From: JARLGU01 sp036504535
GTDB lineage: Bacteria > Armatimonadota > Armatimonadia > Armatimonadales > Capsulimonadaceae
Length of the DNA: 64,000 nt
Direction: 5' to 3'
NCBI GenBank assembly: GCA_036504535.1
Contig: DASXUY010000039.1
Location: 1 to 64,000 of the forward strand
This document shows, one piece after another, positions 43,932 to 52,674 of this stretch. The translations under genes and the position numbers were made by a program. A model generated the notes under the pieces. The model saw only the letters and a list, made by a program, of their open reading frames with translations. It ran no database searches and had not been told where the DNA came from. Position 1 is the first letter of the stretch. Each line of letters begins with the position of its first letter.

Positions 43932-45512
43932 ATGACAACAAAACGCACAATTTACTTCAACGAAGACAACCACCATTACTACGGCGGCCACCCACCCGAA
44001 GACATGACTCCAGAAGGCCTGGAGCGGCTGGTCGAGTATTACACGCAGGGCACTCAGGTCGCGGGGATTCTGTTCTGCGTCAACGTTCAGCGTGCTTTGT
44101 TCGAGAGCAAGGTGTGGGAGACGTTCTGGTCGGACTACGACCCCGCCCTGGGCGATGATCAGCCGTGCATCAAGCGCTCGCACGGTATCAAGAACCACCT
44201 GCTGCTTCGCGAGCGCGGCATCGACCAGTTTGTTCACTGGCTCGCCGCCTGCAAAAAACGCGGTGTCGAAGGCTGGCTGACGATGCGCATGAACGATTGC
44301 CACGGTCTCAGCGAATACGCTCGCAAAGAGGCTGGCACGCTCGATGCCGACGATTGGACCGTCAACTGGCCATCGACCTACTGGCGTGAGCACCCCGAAC
44401 TCCGCCGAGCGCCGTATCGCTTGGAGCGCAGCTGGGAAGGCGCGTTCGACTACGGTCAGGACGTGGTTCGAGAACACCACTTGAAGCTCGTTCGAGAGAT
44501 CTTCGAGCGCTGGGACTTCTACGGCTTCGAGATGGACTGGGTGCGCTGGAGCGTCTACTTCAAGCCTGGACACGAGCAGGCTGGCATGCCGTTACTCACC
44601 GAGTTCGTGCGTGAGGTGCGGCGGATCGCAGATGCTGCCGAGAAGCGCGTCGGTCACCCGATCAAGCTGGCGCACCGCTTCCCGTCGAACCCGGAATCGT
44701 GTCTCGCCCTCGGGTTCGACCCGATCACCTGGGCCGCAGATGGCAATGTTGACATGGCGACACTCACGTCGTTCTGCGGCGGCGCCGATTTCGCTGTTCC
44801 AATCCGCATCTGGCGATCCATGCTGGGGCCGAACGCGACCGTCAATGTGTGTGTCGAAGCTAGCGCGTACCCGAACCCGTGGGCTATCGTCGAGGAGTAC
44901 GAGATCATGTACGGAGCGGCGGCGACTGCGCTTGATCACGGTGCGGACGGTGTCTACCTGTTCAACCAGAACTACCGCGAATCGGGCGAGCCAACGCTGC
45001 TCACGCACATGATGACGCACTTCGGCGACATCGACACGGTGAAGGACTGCCGCAGACGGCACCCGGTAACGTTCCCCCATATTGACGCACACGGTGGGCC
45101 TATCCGCAACGTTCTCCCCATCCCGTTGCGCCTGCCGCACATCGGCATGGACTTTGGGCGGATGCAAGACAACATCAGCGTTCGGATCCATAGCGGGCCG
45201 AAACCATCAGTCGGCCGCGCTATCCTTTGCCTCGGCTTCGGAGGAATCGACCCTGCGGCGCTCGAAAACATGACCGTTAGGCTCAATACGGCACTTGTCG
45301 AGCCCACCGACGAGCCGCACTACGAGAGTATCTCAACAACCCATCGCCCTGAGCGGCACGGCTGGAACAACAAGTTCATCGATCATGTATGCTTCTACGA
45401 ACTGCCGCTTTGTAGCCTTTTCGATGGCTCCAACATGATCGAAATCATGCCGCCACAAGTTGACGGCGACCTCACCTGGGCCGAAATCATCTTCACAGGA
45501 AGCAACTCATGA
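43932..45512 (+). CDS. Putative cytoplasmic TIM-barrel glycoside hydrolase
   Basis: 526 residues, no signal peptide. The first about 380 residues look like a TIM barrel: LAACKKRGVEGWLTMRMNDCHG, VVREHHLKLVREIFERWDFYGFEMDWVRW, GADGVYLFNQNYRESGEP. The FEMDWVRWSVYFKPG segment is typical of uncharacterised GH10-like hydrolases of glycan degraders, with Glu/Asp residues suited to catalysis. The last about 110 residues form a beta-domain. The family number is unknown to me. Its stop overlaps the start of the SGNH esterase by four bases, so the two are translationally coupled and probably act on one substrate. Confidence 0.65.
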   Translation: MTTKRTIYFNEDNHHYYGGHPPEDMTPEGLERLVEYYTQGTQVAGILFCVNVQRALFESKVWETFWSDYDPALGDDQPCIKRSHGIKNHLLLRERGIDQFVHWLAACKKRGVEGWLTMRMNDCHGLSEYARKEAGTLDADDWTVNWPSTYWREHPELRRAPYRLERSWEGAFDYGQDVVREHHLKLVREIFERWDFYGFEMDWVRWSVYFKPGHEQAGMPLLTEFVREVRRIADAAEKRVGHPIKLAHRFPSNPESCLALGFDPITWAADGNVDMATLTSFCGGADFAVPIRIWRSMLGPNATVNVCVEASAYPNPWAIVEEYEIMYGAAATALDHGADGVYLFNQNYRESGEPTLLTHMMTHFGDIDTVKDCRRRHPVTFPHIDAHGGPIRNVLPIPLRLPHIGMDFGRMQDNISVRIHSGPKPSVGRAILCLGFGGIDPAALENMTVRLNTALVEPTDEPHYESISTTHRPERHGWNNKFIDHVCFYELPLCSLFDGSNMIEIMPPQVDGDLTWAEIIFTGSNS

Positions 45513-46129
45513 CCACTAAAAGCACAACCAACGAGCCGCTAAGAATCGTCTTTCTCGGCGACAGTATCACTGGCCACTCGAATCTCGCGTCCTATCTCAA
45601 GTTCTCGCACATCGTAGAGCGCATGGTCCGCGCAAAGCTCGGCGACCGAGGTGTCGTGTCGTTCAATCGCGGCATCGGCGGCGACCGAACGGCCGGAGTC
45701 ATAGCGCGCCTCGACCGCGACTGCATCGACTTGCACCCTGATATCGTCGTGCTGTTGATCAGTGGGAACGACGCGGGCGACCCAAACGCCGACCGCGCCG
45801 AGATCCGGCGGAATCTCGACACTATCGTGTCGCGTATCGTAGCGACTGGCGCTAAGCTTCTCGTGCTCCAGTACCACATCGTGCCCAATCCCGCCCGCCC
45901 GGAAACGGCGTGGCAGCATCTGGTCTCCACCAATGATCTCATCGCCGATGTCGCCGCCGCACACAACGTCCCCGTCCTTCCGATGGGACCGCCCATGACC
46001 GCAGCGGCGAACAAGCAACCCACCGTCGAACTTGCGAACGAGATCGACGGCGTCCACCTGAACCCCGGCGGCGAACTCGTCTTCGCCGACACCATTTTCG
46101 ACAAACTGAAATCCCTATCCTGGATCTAG
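45509..46129 (+). CDS. SGNH/GDSL-type hydrolase (carbohydrate esterase-like)
   Basis: 206 residues. The blocks of the SGNH family are all present: LGDSITG (nucleophile Ser), RGIGGDRTAGV (Gly), LISGNDAGD (Asn) and EIDGVHLNPGG (Asp and His of the dyad). There is no signal peptide. Such enzymes deacetylate or de-esterify sugars. AGGAAG lies upstream, inside the previous gene, and the start overlaps the previous stop (ATGA). Coupling with a glycosidase suggests removal of an acyl group from the same oligosaccharide. Confidence 0.85.
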   Translation: MTTKSTTNEPLRIVFLGDSITGHSNLASYLKFSHIVERMVRAKLGDRGVVSFNRGIGGDRTAGVIARLDRDCIDLHPDIVVLLISGNDAGDPNADRAEIRRNLDTIVSRIVATGAKLLVLQYHIVPNPARPETAWQHLVSTNDLIADVAAAHNVPVLPMGPPMTAAANKQPTVELANEIDGVHLNPGGELVFADTIFDKLKSLSWI

Positions 46130-46159
46130 TGTCTACCCTACGTTAAGTTCCCCTCTGGT

Positions 46160-46203
46160 CCCCCTCTCCTTATCCTAGGAGAGGGGCTAGGGGTGAGGTA
46201 TTT
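46160..46203. repeat. Palindromic intergenic repeat, copy 4 of 4
   Basis: CCCCCTCTCCTTATCCTAGG, then AGAGGGGCTAGGGGTGAGGT. The same stem and tail as copies 1-3 with more substitutions. It lies 23 bp before the rhamnosidase ATG; an alternative in-frame start would fall within it. Confidence 0.75.
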
Positions 46204-46225
46204 CTCTCTGCTGGACTACCCACCT

Positions 46226-48730
46226 ATGCTAACCTGCCACAACCTACGCACCGAACGCCTGACAAACCCTCGCGGTATCGACACGCTCACGCCTGAACTG
46301 ACGTGGACCCTCGAATCCGATATCGACGGTGACCAGCAGACCGCCTACACCGTCGAAGTCGACGCGGTCCCCGCCATCGGTGACCCGCGCCGTGTGTGGC
46401 GGTCCGGTAAGCTTGCCGGACGGATCGGCGACAGCGTCCGCTATGGCGGCGAGCCGCTTGCGAGCCGCCAATCGTACCGCTGGCGAGTGTGCGTCACCGA
46501 CAAGGACGGCGCCGACGGCCTTTGGAGCGAGTGGGCGACATTTGAGATGGCAGTTCTCAGCCCCGACCGCATCGCCGCATCATGGATCGCTGGCGATGGT
46601 GCGCTGCGACGCGAGTTTGCTGTGTCGAGCGGTCTCGTCCGCGCGAGGGCCTACGTTTCCGGTCTCGGTTACTACGAGTTCTACTGTAACGGTGCCAAGG
46701 TGTCCGCAAGCGCGCTGGCCCCATCGTTCACCGAGTTCGACAAGCGCGTCGAGTACGAAACCATAGACCTCACCGACGCGCTCGGTGGCGGGACAAACAC
46801 CATCGGGTTCCTCGTCGGCGACGGTTGGTGGCGGCACGGCGCAGGTGTGCGCGACCGCGACCTGATGGCCATCTGCGAAATCACCTTGGAATACGCCGAC
46901 GGGCGCGTGGAAGCAATAAGCACGGACCAATCCTGGCAGACCTCCGAAGGACCGCTGCGCCTGGATCTGTCCGACTCACCGCACCAGATCTTCGACGGTG
47001 TTGCCGTCGACCTTGCCCGTAACGCTACCCTCTGGAGCGATAGCAGCGTCGGCTGGCGGCCAGCACGCATCGCTACGTCCGATGGTGTCGGCGGACTCGT
47101 TCCAACGCTCCTGCAGCCGGTCAACGTAGTCGATAAGCTGCGGGCTCAGTCGGTGGAGCGCATTTCGCCAACGACGCTCGCCATCGACTTTGGCCAGAAC
47201 GTGACCGGAGTCGTCAAAGCTACCGCTACCGGTAAAGCTGGGGACCGCGTGGTCGTCCGTCACGCGGAACTGCGCGACGCATCCGGCCGCCTCAATACCG
47301 GGACGCTGCGAACAGCAAAGGAGATCGACACGTATGTGCTCTCCGGTGGCAAAGATAGTCTGACACCGCCGTTCGTCTACCACGGCTTCCGCTACGCAGA
47401 GATCGAAGGCGCAGTGGATAGCGTCGACTCGTCCACAATCGAAGCCGCAGTGATGCACACGGACCTACCGGTCATCGGCACCGTGACCACCAGCGACCCG
47501 AAGATCAACTGGCTGCTTGATGCGCTCAAATGGACCGTCCGTGCCAACGCATTCAGCGTCATGACCGATGTTTGCCAGCGCGACGAGCGACGCGGCTGGC
47601 TGATGGACGGCTTCACAGGGCTCAAGGCTGGCATGCTGTTCTACGACATGAACGCACTCGGCCGCAAGTGGGTGCAGGACATGATCGACAATCAACTGCC
47701 CGACGGTGTTCTGCGCGGCGACTGCGCTCCGATGTGGGGACCAAACCACAGCGTCGGCTGGCAGCGCGCCCTCATCCTCGTCCCTGTTGCCCTGTATGAA
47801 GCGTATGGCGATACCGGCACCCTGCACCATGCTCTGCCCCACATGCGCCGCTATGCGGATCACCTGCTCGCTCAATTGAGTGACGACCTCATCCCGGCCA
47901 CCTATTCGACCCATCCCGCCGAATGGCTGAGCATCGGTCGTCAGAACAAGCAGCTTGCCGACAATGCCATGACCTGCGACCTGCTGCGCAAGTTCGCCAC
48001 AGCGCTCAATGGTGTTGGCGAACCTGATGCAGACCAATATGTCGCCGCTGCGGACCGTATCGCCGCTGCCTTCCATAAGCGTTGGTACGACTCCAACTGC
48101 GCGGCCTACGACGCTGGTGAGAGTTTCGCGCAAGCCAGTCAAGTCTATGCCCTCCGATTTGGCATGACGCCAGCCGAACTGCGAAATGATGTCTTCGACC
48201 GCCTCGTCGATGACCTCATGAACGCTCGCGGCGACGGGCCGTTTGTTACGACGGGTATCGGCAGCACCGAGCATCTGCCCTTCGTCCTATCAGAGTTCGA
48301 TCGCGACGACATCGTGTGGCAATGGCTTCAGCGCGACGCGTACCCCGGCTACGGCTTCATGCGGCAGAACGGCGCCACCGCGATTTGGGAGCGGTGGGAA
48401 AAGATGGAATACCACCAGATGAACGCTCACAACCACACCGGCCTCGCGGGAATAGCCACGTGGCTGCGTCAGCGCCTGGTAGGCATCAGCACTACCCCCG
48501 GCACCACTCCCGTGATCGACCTGCGCCCCGCGACGCATCTACCACTCGAATCGCTTACCGCTACGCTGCAGACACGCTGGGGCACCGTCGGTGTGGCGTG
48601 GCGCACCGACGCTGGCGCAAAGCGTCTCACCGTGGACGTCCCGCCCGGCTGTGTCGCAAACTTGCACCTCAACGGGAAGCCAGTTAGTGTGCTTGCCCCG
48701 GGTCAGACGGTCGTCTCTGTCATTTTGTAA
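46226..48730 (+). CDS. GH78 alpha-L-rhamnosidase
   Basis: 834 residues from ATG 46226; an 11-codon extension would begin inside the repeat and is rejected. The order is a fibronectin-like N-terminal domain (ESDIDGDQQTAYTVEVDA), a jelly-roll (VRARAYVSGLGYYEFYCNGA), a second beta domain, then the (alpha/alpha)6 catalytic barrel. DVCQRDERRGWLMDGF (about 448-463) carries the conserved acidic residues including the general acid, and GATAIWERWEKMEYHQMNAHNH holds the general base Glu. It removes terminal rhamnose. It has no signal peptide, so it works on imported rhamnose-containing oligosaccharides such as pectin-derived fragments. Confidence 0.93.
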   Translation: MLTCHNLRTERLTNPRGIDTLTPELTWTLESDIDGDQQTAYTVEVDAVPAIGDPRRVWRSGKLAGRIGDSVRYGGEPLASRQSYRWRVCVTDKDGADGLWSEWATFEMAVLSPDRIAASWIAGDGALRREFAVSSGLVRARAYVSGLGYYEFYCNGAKVSASALAPSFTEFDKRVEYETIDLTDALGGGTNTIGFLVGDGWWRHGAGVRDRDLMAICEITLEYADGRVEAISTDQSWQTSEGPLRLDLSDSPHQIFDGVAVDLARNATLWSDSSVGWRPARIATSDGVGGLVPTLLQPVNVVDKLRAQSVERISPTTLAIDFGQNVTGVVKATATGKAGDRVVVRHAELRDASGRLNTGTLRTAKEIDTYVLSGGKDSLTPPFVYHGFRYAEIEGAVDSVDSSTIEAAVMHTDLPVIGTVTTSDPKINWLLDALKWTVRANAFSVMTDVCQRDERRGWLMDGFTGLKAGMLFYDMNALGRKWVQDMIDNQLPDGVLRGDCAPMWGPNHSVGWQRALILVPVALYEAYGDTGTLHHALPHMRRYADHLLAQLSDDLIPATYSTHPAEWLSIGRQNKQLADNAMTCDLLRKFATALNGVGEPDADQYVAAADRIAAAFHKRWYDSNCAAYDAGESFAQASQVYALRFGMTPAELRNDVFDRLVDDLMNARGDGPFVTTGIGSTEHLPFVLSEFDRDDIVWQWLQRDAYPGYGFMRQNGATAIWERWEKMEYHQMNAHNHTGLAGIATWLRQRLVGISTTPGTTPVIDLRPATHLPLESLTATLQTRWGTVGVAWRTDAGAKRLTVDVPPGCVANLHLNGKPVSVLAPGQTVVSVIL

Positions 48731-48748
48731 TGCATCCGATAAATCGGT

Positions 48749-48860
48749 GCCTGGGAAAAGCAGATCGCCCTCTGGGCTAAGAGCGATCTGCCTATCGCCG
48801 CATATTCGAACAAACCAAGCCTGGGTCCGAATTCAGTGGCCCCGAAACACTTGTCGCGAG
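48749..48860. repeat. Extragenic repeat region sharing a 19-mer with 15353
   Basis: GCCTGGGAAAAGCAGATCG (48749-48767) is identical to 15353-15371. Here it forms the arm of a 9-bp hairpin (gcagatcgc ... gcgatctgc), and further on TCCGAATTCAGTGGC (near 48826) and GTCGCGAGGCGC recall the other hairpin repeats. The 249-bp gap between the rhamnosidase and sialidase-fold genes is otherwise empty. Confidence 0.5.
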
Positions 48861-48979
48861 GCGCTGCTATTGGCGTTCCAAAATCGTTTTCGCACATAAC
48901 TTCACACGGTTACGCATAGCCACACAACGCACTTACCGCTAAAATAGTCGCACCACACATCGCTGAAAGTTCACCTAAC

Positions 48980-50764
48980 ATGCCGAATATCGCCCCCGGA
49001 AGCCCCGCCAAAGACCCGCGCCATATTGCCAATGGCTCTGTCATACCATCCGTCAACTATGCCGACCAGCCCTACGTGGTCATCCTCCCAGATCGCTCGT
49101 GGCTGGCCGTCATGACCACCGGCGCCGGTGAGGAAGGCGCACCGGGGCAGCATGTCGTCGCCGCGCGTTCGTTCGACCGTGGAGCAACGTGGAACGCTCC
49201 CGTCGCCATCGAGCCGCCCGACGGTCCCGAAGCATCCTGGTGTGTCCCCCTGCTGGTCCCCGGAATCGGCGGCCCGTTAGGACGAGTGTACGCGTTCTAC
49301 GTCTACAACATCGACAACATGCGGCGCGTGATAGCCGACGACGAATACGCTGCTGCGCGCGTCGACACCCTCGGTGCCTACATGTTCCGCTACTCGGACG
49401 ACGGCGGCGAAACGTGGTCCGCCGACCGCTACGAGGTGCCGGTGCGCGAGTTCGAAATCGACCGCAATAACCCGTACCAGGGCAAAGTCCGCTTCTTCTG
49501 GGGCGTCTCCAAGCCCTTGACCGAAGCGGGCAACGTATACATCGGCTTGCACAAGGTAGGCAGCTTTGGCGAGGGCTTTATGGCCAGCTCTGAAGGCTGC
49601 TTCCTTGTCAGCGACAATATCCTGACCGAATCCAATCCTGCGAGCCTGCGCTGGGCAACCCTTCCCGACGGCGACGTTGGCCTTCGCGCGACAAGCAAGC
49701 CGGTCGCTGACGAGCACAATATCACCGCGCTATCCGACGGCACCCTGTTCTGCACTTATCGCACCACCGAGGGCCATTCGTGCCACGCGTACTCCAGTGA
49801 CGGCGGCCACACGTGGACACCGCGCGCGCACATGACCTACGGACCGGGACGCCGGAAGATCAAGCATCCGCGAGCAGCCAACTTTGTCCGCCGCTTCAGT
49901 AACGGTAGGTTCCTGTACTGGTTCCACAACCACGGGAACGCGTGGTACGAGGGCCGCAACCCCGTGTGGCTCGTCGGCGGCGAGGAGATCGACACGCCGG
50001 ACGGCAAGCGTATCGCATGGTCGGAACCGGAAATCGTGCTCTACGACGACGACCTCGCCAGCCGCATGAGCTACCCTGACTTTATCGAAGACGATGGCCA
50101 GTTCTTCGTCACCGAAACCCAGAAAGTCGTCGCCCGTGTTCACCCCATCTCCACCGATCTGCTCGGCTGGCTGTGGGAAGGTCCGCACCGCGCCGTTCCC
50201 GCGGCTGCTCCCGCTGCCCAGTGGGCCGCTGGCGAGGCATCCGTCACGATGCCGCAACTACCCGGCCTGTGGCGCGAACGACGCGGCTTCAGCATCGACT
50301 TTTCCATCCGTTTCGACGACCTCGCTTCGCACCAGACGATGTTCGACTCCACGGGGACATCTGGCGACGGCGTGACGATTACCCTCACCGAACGTGGCGT
50401 TCTCAAACTTACGCTTCAAGGCCCCACCTGGTCCGAAACATGCTACTCAACCGGTAACAGTGTCGCACAGTCCGCCTGGGACTGCGACGCGGGCATCCTC
50501 CAAGCGGGGCGCGAGCACCAAGTCACCGTGATCGTCGACGCCGGCCCCAAGGTCATACTGTGGGTCATCGATGGCCAATTGTGCGACGGCGGAACGCAGC
50601 GGTCGTTCGGCTGGGGCCGCTTCCACCCGAACCTCGACAACGTCAACGGCGAGTCTGTCGCCCAAGTTGCGTCCACATTGCGCGGCCGTCTATCGCACCT
50701 CGCCGTCTATGATCGCGCTCTACTAGTCAATGAAGCCGCAGCGGCGCATCGAGCGCGAAAATAG
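48980..50764 (+). CDS. Sialidase-fold (BNR) protein with C-terminal LamG-like domain
   Basis: 594 residues, no signal peptide. The N-terminal about 390 residues form a six-bladed propeller marked by three Asp-boxes of the S/T-x-D-x-G-x-x-W type: RSFDRGATWN, YSDDGGETWS and YSSDGGHTWT. The C-terminal about 190 residues (GFSIDFSIRFDDLASHQTMF ... GRLSHLAVYDRALL) are a LamG/concanavalin-like sandwich. Proteins of this build include exo-sialidases and other glycosidases or lyases; the Arg triad of true sialidases cannot be assigned with confidence. It belongs to the signal-less cluster, 249 bp after the rhamnosidase. No ribosome site is seen. Confidence 0.8.
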   Translation: MPNIAPGSPAKDPRHIANGSVIPSVNYADQPYVVILPDRSWLAVMTTGAGEEGAPGQHVVAARSFDRGATWNAPVAIEPPDGPEASWCVPLLVPGIGGPLGRVYAFYVYNIDNMRRVIADDEYAAARVDTLGAYMFRYSDDGGETWSADRYEVPVREFEIDRNNPYQGKVRFFWGVSKPLTEAGNVYIGLHKVGSFGEGFMASSEGCFLVSDNILTESNPASLRWATLPDGDVGLRATSKPVADEHNITALSDGTLFCTYRTTEGHSCHAYSSDGGHTWTPRAHMTYGPGRRKIKHPRAANFVRRFSNGRFLYWFHNHGNAWYEGRNPVWLVGGEEIDTPDGKRIAWSEPEIVLYDDDLASRMSYPDFIEDDGQFFVTETQKVVARVHPISTDLLGWLWEGPHRAVPAAAPAAQWAAGEASVTMPQLPGLWRERRGFSIDFSIRFDDLASHQTMFDSTGTSGDGVTITLTERGVLKLTLQGPTWSETCYSTGNSVAQSAWDCDAGILQAGREHQVTVIVDAGPKVILWVIDGQLCDGGTQRSFGWGRFHPNLDNVNGESVAQVASTLRGRLSHLAVYDRALLVNEAAAAHRARK

Positions 50765-50811
50765 CGGCGCTGGGCAGGAAATCCAGACCCCAACGCGACA
50801 ATAGTAGTGCC

Positions 50812-52008
50812 ATGGAAATCCGACTTCTTACCGGCGACGATAAAGCTGCGCACGCCGGACTCATGGCCGAAGCATTCGCTCGCGGACAGCGACCCGCCGA
50901 TCTTGCGTGGGACACGGCCGCCGAACCTGCCGCCGCCAGCCCGCGCCTTGGCGCATTCGACGGCACCCGCCTCGTTGCGGCCCTTACGACGCACCCGCTC
51001 ACCCTTGGCTGGGGATCGCATTCCGCGCCATGCGGCGGCGTCGCTGGAGTGGCGTGCACCGCCGATATGCGCGGTGCGGGGCTCGTGCGGGATTTGCTCA
51101 CGCGGTCACTCGTCGACATGTACGATGCTGGCCAGTACCTCAGCGGCCTCTACCCGTTCGCCTACGCCTTTTACCGGCGATCCGGCTGGGAGTGGGTGGG
51201 GGAGAAGAGGACGGTGCAGCTGCCCCTCAGTCTCCTGAAATCGTCGCCCGAAACGCGATGCGTGCGGATGCACGAGGGGCTCGACGCTGTTGACGCGGCG
51301 AAGGTTGTCTACGGGTCGATGCTCTCCCGGTACCGCGGAATGATGGATCGCGCCAAGACGGCCTACCCGGACTACTGGAAGCTCACCCTTGACCATAAAG
51401 ATGCGCACACGACCTATGTCCACATCTATGAAGCGCCTGATACCGGGATTCCAGAAGGCTACCTGGTCTTCATCTACCCGGTGACCGGGGACAAGGTCAC
51501 TGTCCCAGAGTTTTTTGCGGCCACACCCCGTGCCTACCATGGGCTTCTGGGGATTCTGCACAACTATGGAACCCAGCTCAAGACTGTTGAATGGAACGCT
51601 CCTGCCGATGACCGCCTCCCGCAGATCGTGATGAACCACGACCTTGAGACGAAGATCAAGCCGCTATTCATGGGCCGAATCGTCGATGTCGTCAAAGCGT
51701 TCGAGGCCAACACAGCCCCAGCGAGTGCTATCGGGACGACCGTCGTCGCTGTCAGCGACGACACATGCGGCTGGAACAACGCCGCATTTCGCATCACTGC
51801 CGAAGCGGGGCACGTCACCGCAGTTCGCACCACCGAGACGCCGCACCTATCGCTCGATATCCAGGCGCTGACACAAGCCTACTGGGGGCAGCCGTCGCTA
51901 TCGCGGCTACGCTGGGCGGGACGCATCGACGTCCACGACGAATCCGCGTACAGCTTCCTCGAAACGCTGCTCCCCGAGGCTACGTGCTACCTCGCCGACT
52001 TCTTCTAA
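50812..52008 (+). CDS. Eis-like GNAT N-acetyltransferase
   Basis: 398 residues. The N-terminal GNAT domain has GGVAGVACTADMRGAGLVRDLL, matching the acetyl-CoA-binding V-x-(T)-x-x-R-x-x-G pattern, and LYPFAYAFYRRSGW. A second GNAT-like half and a C-terminal sterol-carrier-like domain (WGQPSLSRLRWAGRIDVHDE) give the Eis three-domain layout; Eis proteins end with a catalytic carboxylate, here Phe-Phe. Eis enzymes acetylate amines such as aminoglycosides or protein lysines; the natural substrate here is unknown. GACAAT lies nine bases before the ATG and no ribosome site is present. Confidence 0.88.
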   Translation: MEIRLLTGDDKAAHAGLMAEAFARGQRPADLAWDTAAEPAAASPRLGAFDGTRLVAALTTHPLTLGWGSHSAPCGGVAGVACTADMRGAGLVRDLLTRSLVDMYDAGQYLSGLYPFAYAFYRRSGWEWVGEKRTVQLPLSLLKSSPETRCVRMHEGLDAVDAAKVVYGSMLSRYRGMMDRAKTAYPDYWKLTLDHKDAHTTYVHIYEAPDTGIPEGYLVFIYPVTGDKVTVPEFFAATPRAYHGLLGILHNYGTQLKTVEWNAPADDRLPQIVMNHDLETKIKPLFMGRIVDVVKAFEANTAPASAIGTTVVAVSDDTCGWNNAAFRITAEAGHVTAVRTTETPHLSLDIQALTQAYWGQPSLSRLRWAGRIDVHDESAYSFLETLLPEATCYLADFF

Positions 52009-52423
52009 GGAACGGGGACGGTCCCCGGCGCGTGCCGCGCCACCCCACGAGTGGGGTGGCGATGAGGCTCTGCGTCTTGGCGGGTTGGCTGGGTGAGTCG
52101 GGGAGGAGGAGCGGCTGTGTTTTGCGCGCCCCTGCTCGCACCGCTTGGCGGAGCCGCGAGCACAGGCTCGCTCGCTGTCCCCACTTCGTAGGGACGCTGT
52201 TGTCCGACCACTTCTTGGCGGGCCGGGTACGTGAACGTTTAGCATTGCACGGGTCGGGTTCGCGGCTGTTTTGTGGATATTTGGGCATTTTGGAGTCGCA
52301 ATATCCACGGATATTACGGGTATTGTTGTGTGCGGCGTTACAATTGAGCACGGAGGCGACGGTGATGATGGTTTTCAAGGTACAGTGGGGCGGCCTCGTT
52401 GGGTTTTGTATCGCCTTAGTTAT

Positions 52424-52452
52424 AGTGTAACATGTTAATGTCAATTTGTCAA
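52424..52452 (-). promoter_or_regulatory. Orphan promoter-like element, leftward
   Basis: On the minus strand TTGACA (52452-52447), 17-bp spacer, TACACT (52429-52424), with ATGT before the -10, resembling the GTGTTACNAT boxes at 18559, 25774 and 34513. It points toward gene-free DNA and then antisense into the acetyltransferase gene. Confidence 0.4.
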
Positions 52453-52569
52453 TTAATCTATTTATATAATAGCTTACTTGATACAGATGTTCGATTTAGA
52501 AGCTCTTCTTGCGCATTATGCATAGCGATGGCTAGCTTCATTTCGGTCATGCGAAGCCTTCAAAGAACG

Positions 52570-52641
52570 GGCCGCTCTACGGCAGTTACCACTGAATGAA
52601 TTCAGTGGCTATTGCGTTTGGGATTGTCCCTGCCGGGACGC
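52570..52641 (+). repeat. Interspersed hairpin-array repeat, copy B
   Basis: Matches the reverse complement of 293-367 in four ordered blocks, including TTACCACTGAATGAATTCAG and GATTGTCCCTGCCGGGACGC. It contains cactgaat-gaattcagtg and gtccc-tgcc-gggac hairpins. It ends about 35 bp downstream of the stop of the minus-strand unknown gene. Confidence 0.65.
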
Positions 52642-52674
52642 AGGAGCGCGGTTCAGACTTGAGTCCCCCCACAT

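Larger units (their letters stand above)
52009..52674. other. Gene-free, repeat-bearing region
   Basis: About 670 bp. After the acetyltransferase stop come ggggac-g-gtcccc and a strong hairpin ccaccccac-ga-gtggggtgg (52041-52060), a plausible terminator. A minus-strand promoter-like element (52424-52452) points left, but no convincing protein follows; the 154-residue minus frame there is compositionally unlike the neighbours. An AT-rich stretch (52435-52480) and interspersed repeat copy B (52570-52641) complete the region. Confidence 0.5.

Noticed and set aside
39756..46203. CRISPR array made of the four similar repeats
   Set aside because: The copies are 2 kb apart with genes between them, not regularly spaced with short spacers.
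51980..52444. 154-residue minus-strand open frame after the acetyltransferase
   Set aside because: Although a promoter-like box precedes it, the sequence overlaps the acetyltransferase end, contains repeat hairpins and shows no domain.
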